Source of the DNA: Oscillospiraceae bacterium
GTDB lineage: Bacteria; Bacillota; Clostridia; UBA1381; UMGS1253
Assembly: GCA_015068725.1 (NCBI GenBank)
Contig: SVKA01000004.1
Coordinates: 19,455 to 83,454, forward strand
Length of the DNA stretch: 64,000 nt
Direction of reading: 5' to 3'
This document shows, one piece after another, positions 55,698 through 63,854 of this stretch; position 1 is the first letter of the stretch; every line of letters starts with the position of its first letter. Both the position numbers and the translations under genes were made by a program. The notes beneath the pieces were generated by a model. It ran no database searches. It was not told the origin of the DNA and saw only the letters and a list, made by a program, of their open reading frames with translations.

Positions 55698-56546
55698 CTA
55701 TTTTGTCCATCCGACATAGGTGAAATATTTGTTTTTAAATGGCTGAGCAGCTTTTTTTGCCGCATCATAACTGTCAAAGAAAGCAAAAACAGACGGGCCG
55801 CTTCCGCTCATAAGCACGCCGAGCGCACCGCTTTTTAAAAGCTCTGTTTTGATATCGCCGATGATTGGGTGCATTTTTACGGTTACTTCTTCCATTACAT
55901 TTACCATATTTTGCGCTACGGTTTTTACGTCCCCTTTTTTTATTGCATCTATCAACAGCTGCGTATCGGGATGAGTTTGTATTGGCGCTTCGTCGATTTG
56001 TTTATACACAGTCGGTGTAGACACACCAAAAGGTGGCTTTATTATTACTATGGGCGTTTTTGGAAAATCATCAAGAAGTGTAAGCTTTTCACCTATTCCC
56101 GATGCAAGCATTGTTTTTGCGTGTATACAGTATGGAACATCTGCGCCAAGCGTCGAGCCGATAGAGCAAAGCTCGTCTTCTGTGAGCTTTGTTTCGTAAA
56201 GCATATTAAGACCGCAAAGCACTGCGGCTCCGTTTCCGCTTCCGCCTGCAAGTCCTGCTCCAACGGGAATACGCTTTGAAAGCTCAATTTTCACCCCGCC
56301 GTTTATGCCTGTATATTCAAAAAAGCTTTGTGCGGCTTTGTAGGCGAGGTTCTTTTCATTACACGGCAAAAAGCTTAAATTCGAGCTAAGCTCAATCCCG
56401 CTGTCAATACGCGTAAGTGTTATGCTGTCGCATAGCCCGCAGCTTAGCATAATCATCAAAACCTCATGATATCCGTCGTCACGTTTGCCTATTACATCAA
56501 GGCTTAAGTTTATTTTTGCGTGTGAATTAAGTAATATTTTATCCAT
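55698..56546 (-). CDS. ispE: 4-diphosphocytidyl-2-C-methyl-D-erythritol kinase
   Basis: A 282-residue GHMP kinase of the MEP isoprenoid pathway. AKINLSLDVIGKRDDGYHEV is the N-terminal signature, IPVGAGLAGGSGNGAAVLCGLN the ATP loop, and LMSGSGPSVFAFF the third GHMP motif. Start ATG 56546 is nine bases after AGGAGA. Encoded just upstream of the SLOG gene. Confidence 0.95.
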   Translation of the reverse strand: MDKILLNSHAKINLSLDVIGKRDDGYHEVLMIMLSCGLCDSITLTRIDSGIELSSNLSFLPCNEKNLAYKAAQSFFEYTGINGGVKIELSKRIPVGAGLAGGSGNGAAVLCGLNMLYETKLTEDELCSIGSTLGADVPYCIHAKTMLASGIGEKLTLLDDFPKTPIVIIKPPFGVSTPTVYKQIDEAPIQTHPDTQLLIDAIKKGDVKTVAQNMVNVMEEVTVKMHPIIGDIKTELLKSGALGVLMSGSGPSVFAFFDSYDAAKKAAQPFKNKYFTYVGWTK

Positions 56547-56664
56547 CAAAAGTATTCTCCTTTTTGTATTGGAGTGTTTTTTATACACTAATATCATATC
56601 ACAAAAATAACTAAACGTAAATACAGTTTTTTACAAATTAATTTACAAATCAGATACATTTTTA

Positions 56665-56693
56665 TTGACTTGCAGGTTGTTTGGTGGTATAAT
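56665..56693 (+). promoter_or_regulatory. Promoter of tRNA-Thr(CGT)
   Basis: TTGACT (56665-56670), 17-bp spacer, TATAAT (56688-56693). Confidence 0.9.
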
Positions 56694-56716
56694 ATTTTTT
56701 GCTATAGAAAATATTT

Positions 56717-56792
56717 GCTGGTGTAGCTCAGTTGGTAGAGCAGCGCATTCGTAATGCGCAGGTCACGTGTTCGAGTCACGCCACCAGCTCCA
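56717..56792 (+). tRNA. tRNA-Thr (anticodon CGT)
   Basis: 76 bases with encoded CCA. Acceptor GCTGGTG pairs with CACCAGC; anticodon stem GCGCA/TGCGC encloses TTCGTAA, giving CGT for the ACG codon. T loop GTGTTCGAGTCAC. Single-gene transcript with promoter and terminator. Confidence 0.96.
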
Positions 56793-56796
56793 TTTG

Positions 56797-56825
56797 CCCA
56801 TTTGGTATATGCCAGGTGGGTTTTT
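56797..56825 (+). terminator. Terminator of tRNA-Thr(CGT)
   Basis: CCCATTTGG (56797-56805) pairs with CCAGGTGGG (56812-56820), two G-U, then TTTTT. Confidence 0.85.
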
Positions 56826-56830
56826 GTTTA

Positions 56831-56859
56831 TTGACGTTGTGATTTTGATGTGTTATATT
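56831..56859 (+). promoter_or_regulatory. Promoter of the DppA-like peptidase gene
   Basis: TTGACG (56831-56836), 17-bp spacer, TATATT (56854-56859). Confidence 0.7.
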
Positions 56860-56904
56860 TTATATGTAATATAAAGTGTGATTATAAATAGGAGATGAGA
56901 TGTG

Positions 56905-57705
56905 ATGAAATTTATAGTTGCTGTGGATTTAGAGGGCGTGGCTTGTGCCTATGCGCCATGTGGCGAAAGTATAGAAAGTTCGTTCAATATTGAGTTTGTG
57001 CGCAAACAGGCTACGAGAGAAGCTGATGCGGCGGCGCGCGCTTTGTTTGATTGTGGCGCCGAGGAGGTTATTGTATGGGATAACCACGGACGTGGATGTA
57101 GCCTTGATTATGAACAGCTTGATGAAAGATGCTCCATTGCAATCGGCGCTTGTGTAGAAACACGATATCCGGTGCTTGATGAGAGTTTTTCGGGCGTCGT
57201 TATGATAGGCTATCATGCTATGGCATCAAATGGTGAGGCAGCGATTGCACATACATATTCAAGCGTTACATATCAGTATATGAAGGTCAACGGCAAAGAG
57301 GTTGGAGAGGTTTCGGTGGATGCTGCTATTGCGGGTGAATATGGTGTCCCTGTGATTTTTGTATCGGGCGATGATAAATGCACTTTGGAGGCAAAAGAAG
57401 TTTTGCCATGGATTGAGACTGTGCAGACAAAGAGAGCGTTTTCATATACAAGGGTACTTAGCAAGCATCCAAAGGCAGTTATAAATGAGATATATGAAGG
57501 TGTCAAAAGAGCAGTAGCCCGTCTTGGTGAGATGCAATGCTATCGTTTTACAACACCGCTTGAGCTTGAGCTTCGATACAAAAGAACAGATGCGGCGACG
57601 CATACGAAGTTAATAGATATGAATGGCAAGCCATTTGCTTTTAAAGATGGATATACAAGAGTTGGAATGCTTGAAAAAGCAGAGGATATATTTTTCAGAC
57701 GTTAA
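56905..57705 (+). CDS. D-aminopeptidase DppA-like (M55 family)
   Basis: A 266-residue zinc peptidase. The N-terminal IVAVDLEGVACAYAP carries the metal-binding D-x-E-G motif, WDNHGRG and GYHAMAS hold further His ligands, and AIAHTYSSVTY and VSGDDKCTLEAKEVLP complete the M55 pattern. Bacillus DppA releases D-Ala from peptides for wall recycling. Start ATG 56905, with an alternative GTG one codon earlier. No dipeptide transporter genes are adjacent. Confidence 0.88.
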   Translation: MKFIVAVDLEGVACAYAPCGESIESSFNIEFVRKQATREADAAARALFDCGAEEVIVWDNHGRGCSLDYEQLDERCSIAIGACVETRYPVLDESFSGVVMIGYHAMASNGEAAIAHTYSSVTYQYMKVNGKEVGEVSVDAAIAGEYGVPVIFVSGDDKCTLEAKEVLPWIETVQTKRAFSYTRVLSKHPKAVINEIYEGVKRAVARLGEMQCYRFTTPLELELRYKRTDAATHTKLIDMNGKPFAFKDGYTRVGMLEKAEDIFFRR

Positions 57706-57718
57706 AAGAATAATAATT

Positions 57719-57756
57719 AAGGGATGAATTCGATTTTGCAGAGTTCATCCCTTTTT
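57719..57756. terminator. Bidirectional terminator between dppA-like and araC-like genes
   Basis: AAGGGATGAA (57719-57728) pairs with TTCATCCCTT (57744-57753), 15-base loop, then TTT. Confidence 0.8.
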
Positions 57757-57766
57757 GTGTAAAGTA

Positions 57767-58531
57767 TTAATTTTTTTGTTTTGCATATTCAGATGGCGAT
57801 ATTCCAAAATGTTTTTTAAACATTTTGGAAAAATTGAATATGTCAGTATATCCGACAGAACGTGCCACGACAGAAACGCTTGCCTTGCTGCTTTTGATAA
57901 GAGAGGCGGCAATGCTCATACGATAATTAAATAAATACTTTCCAGGAGAGATTCCTGTTTTTTTTGTAAATAATGTTGTAAAATAACTTCTGTCAAGATT
58001 AAGCCTCGCGGCGATTGAATCAACGGTGAGTTCTTTCATATATTCAGAATGTATACAGTCGAGAGCTTTGTCTACGTAGTCGGATGAATGATTTTCGTTA
58101 TCGAGAAGAAGTGCAAACAAATCCCAAAGCTTTGCACAAAGGTATGCGCTTCTGCCATTTTCAAAAAGCTCACAGTTTTTCATTGCATTAAAAATTCCCA
58201 AAGCCTCGGGACAATGCAGAGTATCAGGAAGGGTAAAAGGTATTTTTGTCGAGCTGAAGCCTATCCAGATATAGCTCCACGGTTTTTGAGAATCTGCTTC
58301 ATAATAAATCTGTGTATATGGAGGAATAATGAAAAGTTCTCCCGGGCCGAGGTTGTATTCTTTGTCTTCGATAATGAATTTGCCGAAACCTGAAGCAACA
58401 AAATGGATCACATAGTGCTGTCTTACGGCAGGCCCAAAATGATGATTTTTTTTGCAGTTTTCGTATCCAAAAACGATAGGATTTATATCACCGTATTCAC
58501 AGTCTGTTATGATAACATCATGACGAGTCAT
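57767..58531 (-). CDS. AraC-family transcriptional regulator
   Basis: A 254-residue regulator. The N-terminal cupin-like sensing domain includes LGPGELFIIPPYTQIYYEAD; the C-terminal double helix-turn-helix has LTVDSIAARLNLDRSYFTTLFTKKTGISPGKYL and SVSVVARSVGYTDIFNFSKMFKKHFGISPSEY. Start ATG 58531 has AAGGAGG seven bases upstream. Divergent from galT-galK, with overlapping promoters, so it is the likely regulator of galactose use; the ligand is inferred. Confidence 0.9.
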   Translation of the reverse strand: MTRHDVIITDCEYGDINPIVFGYENCKKNHHFGPAVRQHYVIHFVASGFGKFIIEDKEYNLGPGELFIIPPYTQIYYEADSQKPWSYIWIGFSSTKIPFTLPDTLHCPEALGIFNAMKNCELFENGRSAYLCAKLWDLFALLLDNENHSSDYVDKALDCIHSEYMKELTVDSIAARLNLDRSYFTTLFTKKTGISPGKYLFNYRMSIAASLIKSSKASVSVVARSVGYTDIFNFSKMFKKHFGISPSEYAKQKN

Positions 58532-58577
58532 ATTTTGCCTCCTTAAAAAAACAACAAAATGACAAATAATTAACATA

Positions 58578-58607
58578 ATTATAACATTGGCAATAAGCAA
58601 ATGTCAA
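58578..58607 (-). promoter_or_regulatory. Promoter of the AraC-family gene
   Basis: Minus strand TTGACA (58602-58607), 18-bp spacer, TATAAT (58578-58583). Interlocked with the galT promoter. Confidence 0.78.
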
Positions 58608-58615
58608 TATATAAT
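58587..58615 (+). promoter_or_regulatory. Promoter of galT-galK
   Basis: TTGGCA (58587-58592), 17-bp spacer, TATAAT (58610-58615). Its -35 sits within the spacer of the opposing promoter. Confidence 0.78.
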
Positions 58616-58693
58616 AAGATCAGATAGACAAGCTGTGAACATGGTAAATATTGCTGCTAATGCGGCTGTATTTGAAGGAAAGGATTGAATAAT

Positions 58694-59668
58694 ATGGCAG
58701 AATTAAGATATAATCCTATGACAAAGGACTGGGTTATGATAGCATCTCACAGGCAAAACAGACCGCAGATGCCAAAGGACTGGTGCCCTTTTTGTCCGGG
58801 CTCGGGAAGAGTTCCGGAAAAATTTGATGTTTATAAATATGATAATGATTTTCCGGCGCTTTCGCAAAATCCGCCTATGCCTGATGATGTTGCCTCGGGC
58901 ATATACAAAACAATGCCGTCTTATGGCAAATGTGAGGTTATACTTTATTCGCCCGAGCATACGATAACGCTTCCTGAATTGTCTGTTGAGCATATTAAAA
59001 AACTTGTGGATTTATGGACAGAGCGTTTTGTTGAAATTAAAAAGGATGAAAAAATCAAGTATGTATTTATATTTGAAAACAGAGGTGATGTTGTCGGTGT
59101 TACAATGCCGCATCCTCATGGGCAGATTTATGGCTATTCGGTAATTCCAAAAAAAATCGAGCTTGAGCTTGAGTCTGCAAAGGAGCATTTTGAAAATACG
59201 GGCAAATGCCTTTTCTGTGAAATGCTTGAAGAAGAGTACAGGGCAAAAGAAAGAATTGTTATTGAAAATGATGATTTTGTTGCGTACCTACCGTTCTTTG
59301 TTGAATATCCTTATGGTATGTATGTTGCATCAAAAAAGCATAAGCAGAATTTAGAGCAGTTTAGCGAGAGTGAAAAATATAATCTCGCAGATATTTTAAA
59401 AAAGGTTACAGGCACTTTTGACTCGCTCTTTGATTATAATTTCCCATATATGATGTGTATGCATCAAAGCCCTGTAAACAGTGAGGACTGCTCGGATTAT
59501 TATCATTTCCATATTGAGTTTTTTCCGCCCATGCGCTCTGCTGACAAACAAAAGTTTAATGCGTCAAGCGAAACGGGTGTGTGGGCACATTGTAACCCGA
59601 CCGCACCTGAGGAAAAAGCAGAAGAATTAAGATGTGCATATCAAAAATTTCTTGATAAAAACAAGTGA
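58694..59668 (+). CDS. galT: Galactose-1-phosphate uridylyltransferase
   Basis: A 324-residue HIT-superfamily enzyme of the Leloir pathway. The active site TMPHPHGQIYGY (H-P-H-G-Q) is near residue 140 and WCPFCPGSG supplies zinc-type Cys. Another Cys pair occurs in CLFCEML, and FHIEFFPPMRS near the end is the second conserved block. Start ATG 58694 with GGAAAGGA upstream; a TTG three codons earlier is less likely. Operon with galK. Confidence 0.94.
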   Translation: MAELRYNPMTKDWVMIASHRQNRPQMPKDWCPFCPGSGRVPEKFDVYKYDNDFPALSQNPPMPDDVASGIYKTMPSYGKCEVILYSPEHTITLPELSVEHIKKLVDLWTERFVEIKKDEKIKYVFIFENRGDVVGVTMPHPHGQIYGYSVIPKKIELELESAKEHFENTGKCLFCEMLEEEYRAKERIVIENDDFVAYLPFFVEYPYGMYVASKKHKQNLEQFSESEKYNLADILKKVTGTFDSLFDYNFPYMMCMHQSPVNSEDCSDYYHFHIEFFPPMRSADKQKFNASSETGVWAHCNPTAPEEKAEELRCAYQKFLDKNK

Positions 59669-59679
59669 GGAGAAATGTT

Positions 59680-60861
59680 ATGAACAAGCAAAAGCTGATT
59701 GAAGAATTTATTGCACTTTATGGAGGCGAAAAGGAGTCTGTAAGAGTTTTTGCATCGCCCGGAAGAGTGAATCTTATCGGAGAGCATACCGACTATAACG
59801 GAGGCTTTGTATTTCCTGCGGCACTTACAATGGGCACAACCATAGCTCTTCGCGTGCGTGATGATAATATTATAAGAATGAAAGCAACAGACCTTGATGA
59901 TATCGTAGAGATAGACCTTTCTGCGCCTGAAAAATATAAAGACATTTTTTGGGGAAATTATCAGGTCGGGGTCTGCGTTGAGCTTGAAAAGGCAGGTTAT
60001 GAAATAGTTGGGTGCGATATGCTCTATGATGATACACTTCCGCACGGGGGAGGGCTTTCATCATCGGCGGCAATCGAAGTTGCAACGGCTTTGGCATTTG
60101 CGACGCTCTCAAACGAGAAAAAAGGAATCGACAAGCCTGTAGATATGATTGAAATGGCAAAAATCGGACAAAAGGCGGAAAATAATTATGTCGGTGTAAA
60201 CTGTGGCATTATGGACCAGTTTGCGTCGGCAATGGGAAAGGAAAATCACGTCATTTTCCTCGATTGTAAGGACCTTGACTACAAGCTTGTACCGCTTAAC
60301 ATTTCGGGATACAAAATTGTGATTGCAAACACGAATAAAAAGAGAAGTCTTGCAGATTCAAAATACAACGAAAGACGCGCCGAGTGTGATGCGGCATTAG
60401 AAAAGCTTAAAACAGTTATTGATTATGATTATCTTGGTGTGATACCCGTAGATGTTTTTGAAAAAAACAAGTACGTTATTGGCGATGAAATCAAAATCAA
60501 AAGAGCGACGCATGTTGTATATGAGTGTGACAGAGTTTTAAAGTCGATTGAGGCTCTCGAAAACAACGATGTTATAAAATTTGGCGCTCTTATGAACGGC
60601 TCGCATGATTCGCTTCGTGACCTTTACGAAGTAACGGGTATCGAGCTTGATACGCTTGTAGATGAGGCAAGAAAGATTGACGGCTGTATCGGTTCGAGAA
60701 TGACGGGGGCAGGCTTTGGCGGATGCAGCGTAAGTATTGTAAGAGAAGATGCAGTTGACAAATTTAAAGAAGAGGTCGGCAAAAACTATACCGATAAAAT
60801 TGGCTATGCACCGTCGTTTTATGTAAGTGATTTAGGCGATGGAGGAAGAGAAATAAAATAA
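59680..60861 (+). CDS. galK: Galactokinase
   Basis: A 393-residue GHMP kinase. The galactokinase signature GRVNLIGEHTDYNGGFVFPAAL is near residue 29, the ATP loop PHGGGLSSSAAIEVATA follows, and GSRMTGAGFGGCSVSIV is the third motif; the catalytic Asp is in NCGIMDQFASA. Start ATG 59680 is seven bases after GAGGAG, overlapping the galT stop region. Epimerase galE is not adjacent. Confidence 0.95.
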   Translation: MNKQKLIEEFIALYGGEKESVRVFASPGRVNLIGEHTDYNGGFVFPAALTMGTTIALRVRDDNIIRMKATDLDDIVEIDLSAPEKYKDIFWGNYQVGVCVELEKAGYEIVGCDMLYDDTLPHGGGLSSSAAIEVATALAFATLSNEKKGIDKPVDMIEMAKIGQKAENNYVGVNCGIMDQFASAMGKENHVIFLDCKDLDYKLVPLNISGYKIVIANTNKKRSLADSKYNERRAECDAALEKLKTVIDYDYLGVIPVDVFEKNKYVIGDEIKIKRATHVVYECDRVLKSIEALENNDVIKFGALMNGSHDSLRDLYEVTGIELDTLVDEARKIDGCIGSRMTGAGFGGCSVSIVREDAVDKFKEEVGKNYTDKIGYAPSFYVSDLGDGGREIK

Positions 60862-60867
60862 AATTAA

Positions 60868-60896
60868 AAGGGCTTGTCAGTTGACAAGCCTTTATT
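60868..60896 (+). terminator. Terminator after galK
   Basis: GGCTTGTCA (60871-60879) pairs with TGACAAGCC (60882-60890) with flanking A/T pairs; followed by TTTATT. Confidence 0.65.
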
Positions 60897-60959
60897 GCTG
60901 CAGTATAAAAACCGCAGGCGGTAAATTCAAGCAAAACGAACGTTGTTGATTAGATGTAC

Positions 60960-61322
60960 TTATCGATACTTTGAGCTATGCCAAAAATACGGCCAGACAT
61001 TTTCGTCTGCATTGCCGCCCCGGGCAGTCCAAAGAGTGTCCCAACTATCATATTTCCATTCGCCAGAAACTTTTTTAAATGTTAATATGTTTCCTGTTGA
61101 AAAATCTTCGTCAATGTAATAAATTTGCGCAATATCATCATTATACGATAGGATTTTAAACCATTCTACTTTGCCAAGCATAGAGTTTTCTTCAGGCACT
61201 TGACTAAGGTCAAACTCGTGTCCATACCTTGCGGTAAGATATTCGCATTTTAGCATAGGAATACCCCAAAAAACGAAAACAATCAAAGATATAATCAGTA
61301 TAAATATTAAGAATTTTTTCAT
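60960..61322 (-). CDS. Small membrane-anchored protein of unknown function
   Basis: A 120-residue protein with one N-terminal helix (about residues 4-24) and an extracytoplasmic or cytoplasmic domain rich in Trp and Tyr, with VSGEWKYDSWDTLWT and WPYFWHSS. I do not recognise it. Start ATG 61322 has AGAGG upstream and abuts the stop of the next gene. Position behind a toxin-like fragment makes an immunity role conceivable, but nothing in the sequence proves it. Confidence 0.6.
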   Translation of the reverse strand: MKKFLIFILIISLIVFVFWGIPMLKCEYLTARYGHEFDLSQVPEENSMLGKVEWFKILSYNDDIAQIYYIDEDFSTGNILTFKKVSGEWKYDSWDTLWTARGGNADENVWPYFWHSSKYR

Positions 61323-61323
61323 T

Positions 61324-61752
61324 TTAATTTGCCTCTCGATATTGATATACAGTGCTGTACTCGTATGAATTGCCACCGATAGCGATGCGGACTAATTTTG
61401 TGGCTTCTCTTAATAGTTCGTTGGCTTCGTCGTTTATAAACATAATTCCGTTTTCGTTATCTACCATTCCTGATGTAGCAAAATAAACAACAGGGCCGTC
61501 TTTGTGCGCACCGATAAATTTTATGCTTTCATCATATTCCTCGAACGGAATTTCAGATATAGGCTCATACTCGTTGTTATAAAGAATAATTTTGCCGTCT
61601 TTTGCTTCGGCAGAATGGAAATCCAAATCTTTTATAATTGAATTTATTTTGCCAAAATACCTTTCTTGCTTATGAATAACATCTCCGCTACAGCTGTAAA
61701 ACAAACCTGCGACAATACAAAATAAAACAAAAATCGCAAAATATTTTTTCAT
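61324..61752 (-). CDS. Small lipoprotein of unknown function
   Basis: A 142-residue protein with a signal peptide and a lipobox-like YSC (Cys near residue 21), followed by a mixed alpha/beta domain with EYEPISEIPFEEYDESIKFIGAH. AAGGAG lies before ATG 61752. Not recognised. Contiguous with the 61322 gene, so the two are one operon, possibly continuing from the M16/DUF4176 genes. Confidence 0.6.
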   Translation of the reverse strand: MKKYFAIFVLFCIVAGLFYSCSGDVIHKQERYFGKINSIIKDLDFHSAEAKDGKIILYNNEYEPISEIPFEEYDESIKFIGAHKDGPVVYFATSGMVDNENGIMFINDEANELLREATKLVRIAIGGNSYEYSTVYQYREAN

Positions 61753-61777
61753 ACAAGCACTCCTTTGGATTAATACT

Positions 61778-62023
61778 TTAATCTAATAGTTTTTGCATCT
61801 CTATGTCAATTTTTGTTTGGAAACCTTTAAACAATACATTTGCAATATCCTCATTATCAAAAAATATTGTATATTCGTCTCCAATATTACCTTCGGGATA
61901 CATACATGCAACATAGTCTCATATTGTATTATTTTTCATATTTTTTTGTTTTCTGCCATAAATCATTACAGGCTGACCTCCGCCATGCAAGGTTACAACG
62001 CTGCCTATTGGTAAATAATTCAT
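61778..62023 (-). pseudogene. DUF4176 family protein, interrupted by an in-frame TGA
   Basis: From ATG 62023 (AGGAGAG upstream, inside the end of the M16 gene) the frame reads NYLPIGSVVTLHGGGQPVMIYGR and, after a TGA at 61919-61921, continues DYVACMYPEGNIGDEYTIFF to a TAA at 61778. This is the DUF4176 pattern (LPIGSVV-L-GG ... DYV--PEGN ... FF) over the expected ~81 residues. Sequence on both sides of the stop is still good, so decay is recent or the base is an error. TGA is a normal stop elsewhere in this window (recO, for example), so recoding is unlikely. DUF4176 genes usually accompany type VII secretion/LXG toxin loci. Confidence 0.8.
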
Positions 62024-62026
62024 ATA

Positions 62027-63262
62027 TTACTCTCCTAATTTTTCTCTAAATTTTTCTTTTTCTTCATATAGCGCATCAAGAAGTTCCTGCTCAGGTGCTA
62101 CATCGTTTAAATTGACAATCATATTTTGTGGTGAAAATACTTTCCTTGCTCCATCCTGAAGCTGTTCATATGTTATTTTAGAAAAGCCATTATTTTCATC
62201 AAAAGCAACACGGTATGCTATATCCTGAGAATTTTGCATAGCAATTTGATTTTCAAAATCTAATCTTTTTTGTGCGCACTCAAAAGCTTTGTAATCAATT
62301 TGACACTTTTGCTCTATCAGAGTTTTTGCAAATTCTTTTATAAGACTAACTGCTTTGTCCTTGTGAACATCTAATATTATAGTCAATATCCCTCCAAAGT
62401 CGAAATATGAGAAACTTGTATCAATATCATAAACAAATCCCATTTTTTCACGTAGGCGCATATTAAATGGAGATATGCCCAGCCCAAAAAGCGTTTTTAC
62501 CATAAGTTTTGCAGTAGGCTTATCAATGTTTAAGTCAAAAGATATTCCTAATTTCAAGTAATCGCCCTGCTCTGTATAACACCTGTCAGATTTGCTGTTG
62601 CGCATCAAAAAACTTTTGGGCATAATATCTACTGGCTCTTTGTTTTTTAATGATGGAATATCGGTAAAAGCTTTACAAAACTCATCAAGTTGGACATCCG
62701 AAAAATTTCCGCACAACACTATTTCTGGATTTTCAAAGAGATTATTTTTCCAATCGATAATTTGTTTATAGGTTAACTTTTTAATTTTGTTTTTTGTTCC
62801 CAAAATCTCTGCACCATATGAGTTTTCCTCAAAAAAATCGTACACAATTCTTTTGTATGTCCAATCACCTGTCTGCTCAACTTCTCTATATATTATTTCT
62901 TTTTCAAGACGAATATCCTCATATGTCCACCTGTTATCATCAAATAGACTTCGTAGTATACAAGGTATATCAACAAAATATTCTTTGGGCATAGTAAGCT
63001 CAAAAACAACGTAATCTCTGTATGTTGCGGCGCGCAAGTGCCCGCCACTACGTTCTATTTTATAGTAAAGCTCTCTTTGAGGTATTCCTGCTAAACGACG
63101 AAAGCATAAATGCTCAATAAGATGCGTAATGCCATTCAAATTGCGGGGTTCGTATATAACGCCGCCTTTTAGCATTAAAATCGCAGATACAGTATCCGTA
63201 TTTTCCATTTTTAAAGAGGTTACTAAAATGCCATTTTTGAGTTTTGTCTTTTTTGCATTCAA
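62027..63262 (-). CDS. M16 family zinc metallopeptidase
   Basis: A 411-residue inverzincin. The zinc motif H-x-x-E-H is HLIEH near residue 47, and the third ligand Glu is expected in LEKEIIYREVEQ about 75 residues later; the downstream half has the R/Y pair region LREKMGFVYDIDTSFSYF. It is a half-size M16 protein, which normally needs a partner or homodimer. I prefer TTG 63262; the GTG at 63271 lies too close to AAGGA. Its end overlaps the ribosome site of the DUF4176 gene, so the two are coupled. The role may be peptide processing or degradation. Confidence 0.85.
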   Translation of the reverse strand: MNAKKTKLKNGILVTSLKMENTDTVSAILMLKGGVIYEPRNLNGITHLIEHLCFRRLAGIPQRELYYKIERSGGHLRAATYRDYVVFELTMPKEYFVDIPCILRSLFDDNRWTYEDIRLEKEIIYREVEQTGDWTYKRIVYDFFEENSYGAEILGTKNKIKKLTYKQIIDWKNNLFENPEIVLCGNFSDVQLDEFCKAFTDIPSLKNKEPVDIMPKSFLMRNSKSDRCYTEQGDYLKLGISFDLNIDKPTAKLMVKTLFGLGISPFNMRLREKMGFVYDIDTSFSYFDFGGILTIILDVHKDKAVSLIKEFAKTLIEQKCQIDYKAFECAQKRLDFENQIAMQNSQDIAYRVAFDENNGFSKITYEQLQDGARKVFSPQNMIVNLNDVAPEQELLDALYEEKEKFREKLGE

Positions 63263-63278
63263 AGCTCTCACCGTCCTT

Positions 63279-63788
63279 TTATGGTATTAGAAGATTTCCC
63301 GGAATTGTCCACCAAAGTGGCGGCAGCAAGGATGGAAGCAATCTAAGACCTTTATACATAAGATATCCTGCACCCATAGCTGCAGCTCTGCCAATCAAAG
63401 CATTCCCAATATTTTCTTGCGTTTCAGCACGTCTAACTCCCTGACCACCTGTGCCTTTGGGCACTCTGCTGTGATCTTCTCCATCAGGATGTCCAACATT
63501 TTTTTCGCGCTTACCGGTAGGCTGCCTGTTTTCGTCTGCTGCGCCGTAAGATTCTTTGTTATACTGACGCTCTTCAATGGATGGAAATCCGTTGTTTTCC
63601 AAGAAAGACTGCGTCTTGCCCAGATTATCGTTAGAGTAAAGGTAATCAAGAGCAGAATTTGCAAAAGTATCATCAAAAACATTTTTATTGTTTTTAGGTG
63701 TGTTTATTCCATTATAATTCTTTTTATAGCTTTTGTCCAGCGGAAATACAGTATCAAATGAATTGAACACAAAACTTGAAAAAAGCAA
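63279..63788 (-). pseudogene. Fragment resembling the C-terminus of a polymorphic (RHS/LXG-type) toxin
   Basis: A 169-residue open frame. It has no ATG start until near its end and no ribosome site at the first TTG; an in-frame TAA lies just upstream. The first half is Asn/Lys/Asp-rich and low in hydrophobics. The second has NVGHPDGEDHSRVPKG and TGGQGVRRAETQENIG, then a hydrophobic AMGAGYLMYKGLRLLPSLLPPLWWTIPGNLL tail split here for length, ending at the last residue. Such Gly/His/Asp stretches followed by a WWTIP tail resemble C-terminal tips of RHS-like secreted toxins. It is best read as a 5'-truncated remnant. Family assignment is tentative. Confidence 0.5.
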
Positions 63789-63825
63789 TACTTAAAATGA
63801 ATTTATTTCAAAAATTTTTTGACAT

Positions 63826-63854
63826 AAAAAAAGAAAACACAATTAAAAATTGTG
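63826..63854 (-). terminator. Terminator of a transcript entering from the right edge
   Basis: CACAATT (63838-63844) pairs with AATTGTG (63848-63854), loop AAA; read on the minus strand it is followed by TTTTCTTTTTTT. Confidence 0.8.

Noticed and set aside
58703..58993. Antisense reading frames within galT, dnaG, glnN and other long genes
   Set aside because: They lie wholly inside strongly supported genes, lack ribosome sites and have no family resemblance; they are shadows.
61324..62023. Genetic-code reassignment of TGA suggested by the interrupted DUF4176 gene
   Set aside because: Many intact genes in the window, such as recO and the binding-protein gene, end at TGA, so TGA is a stop here.
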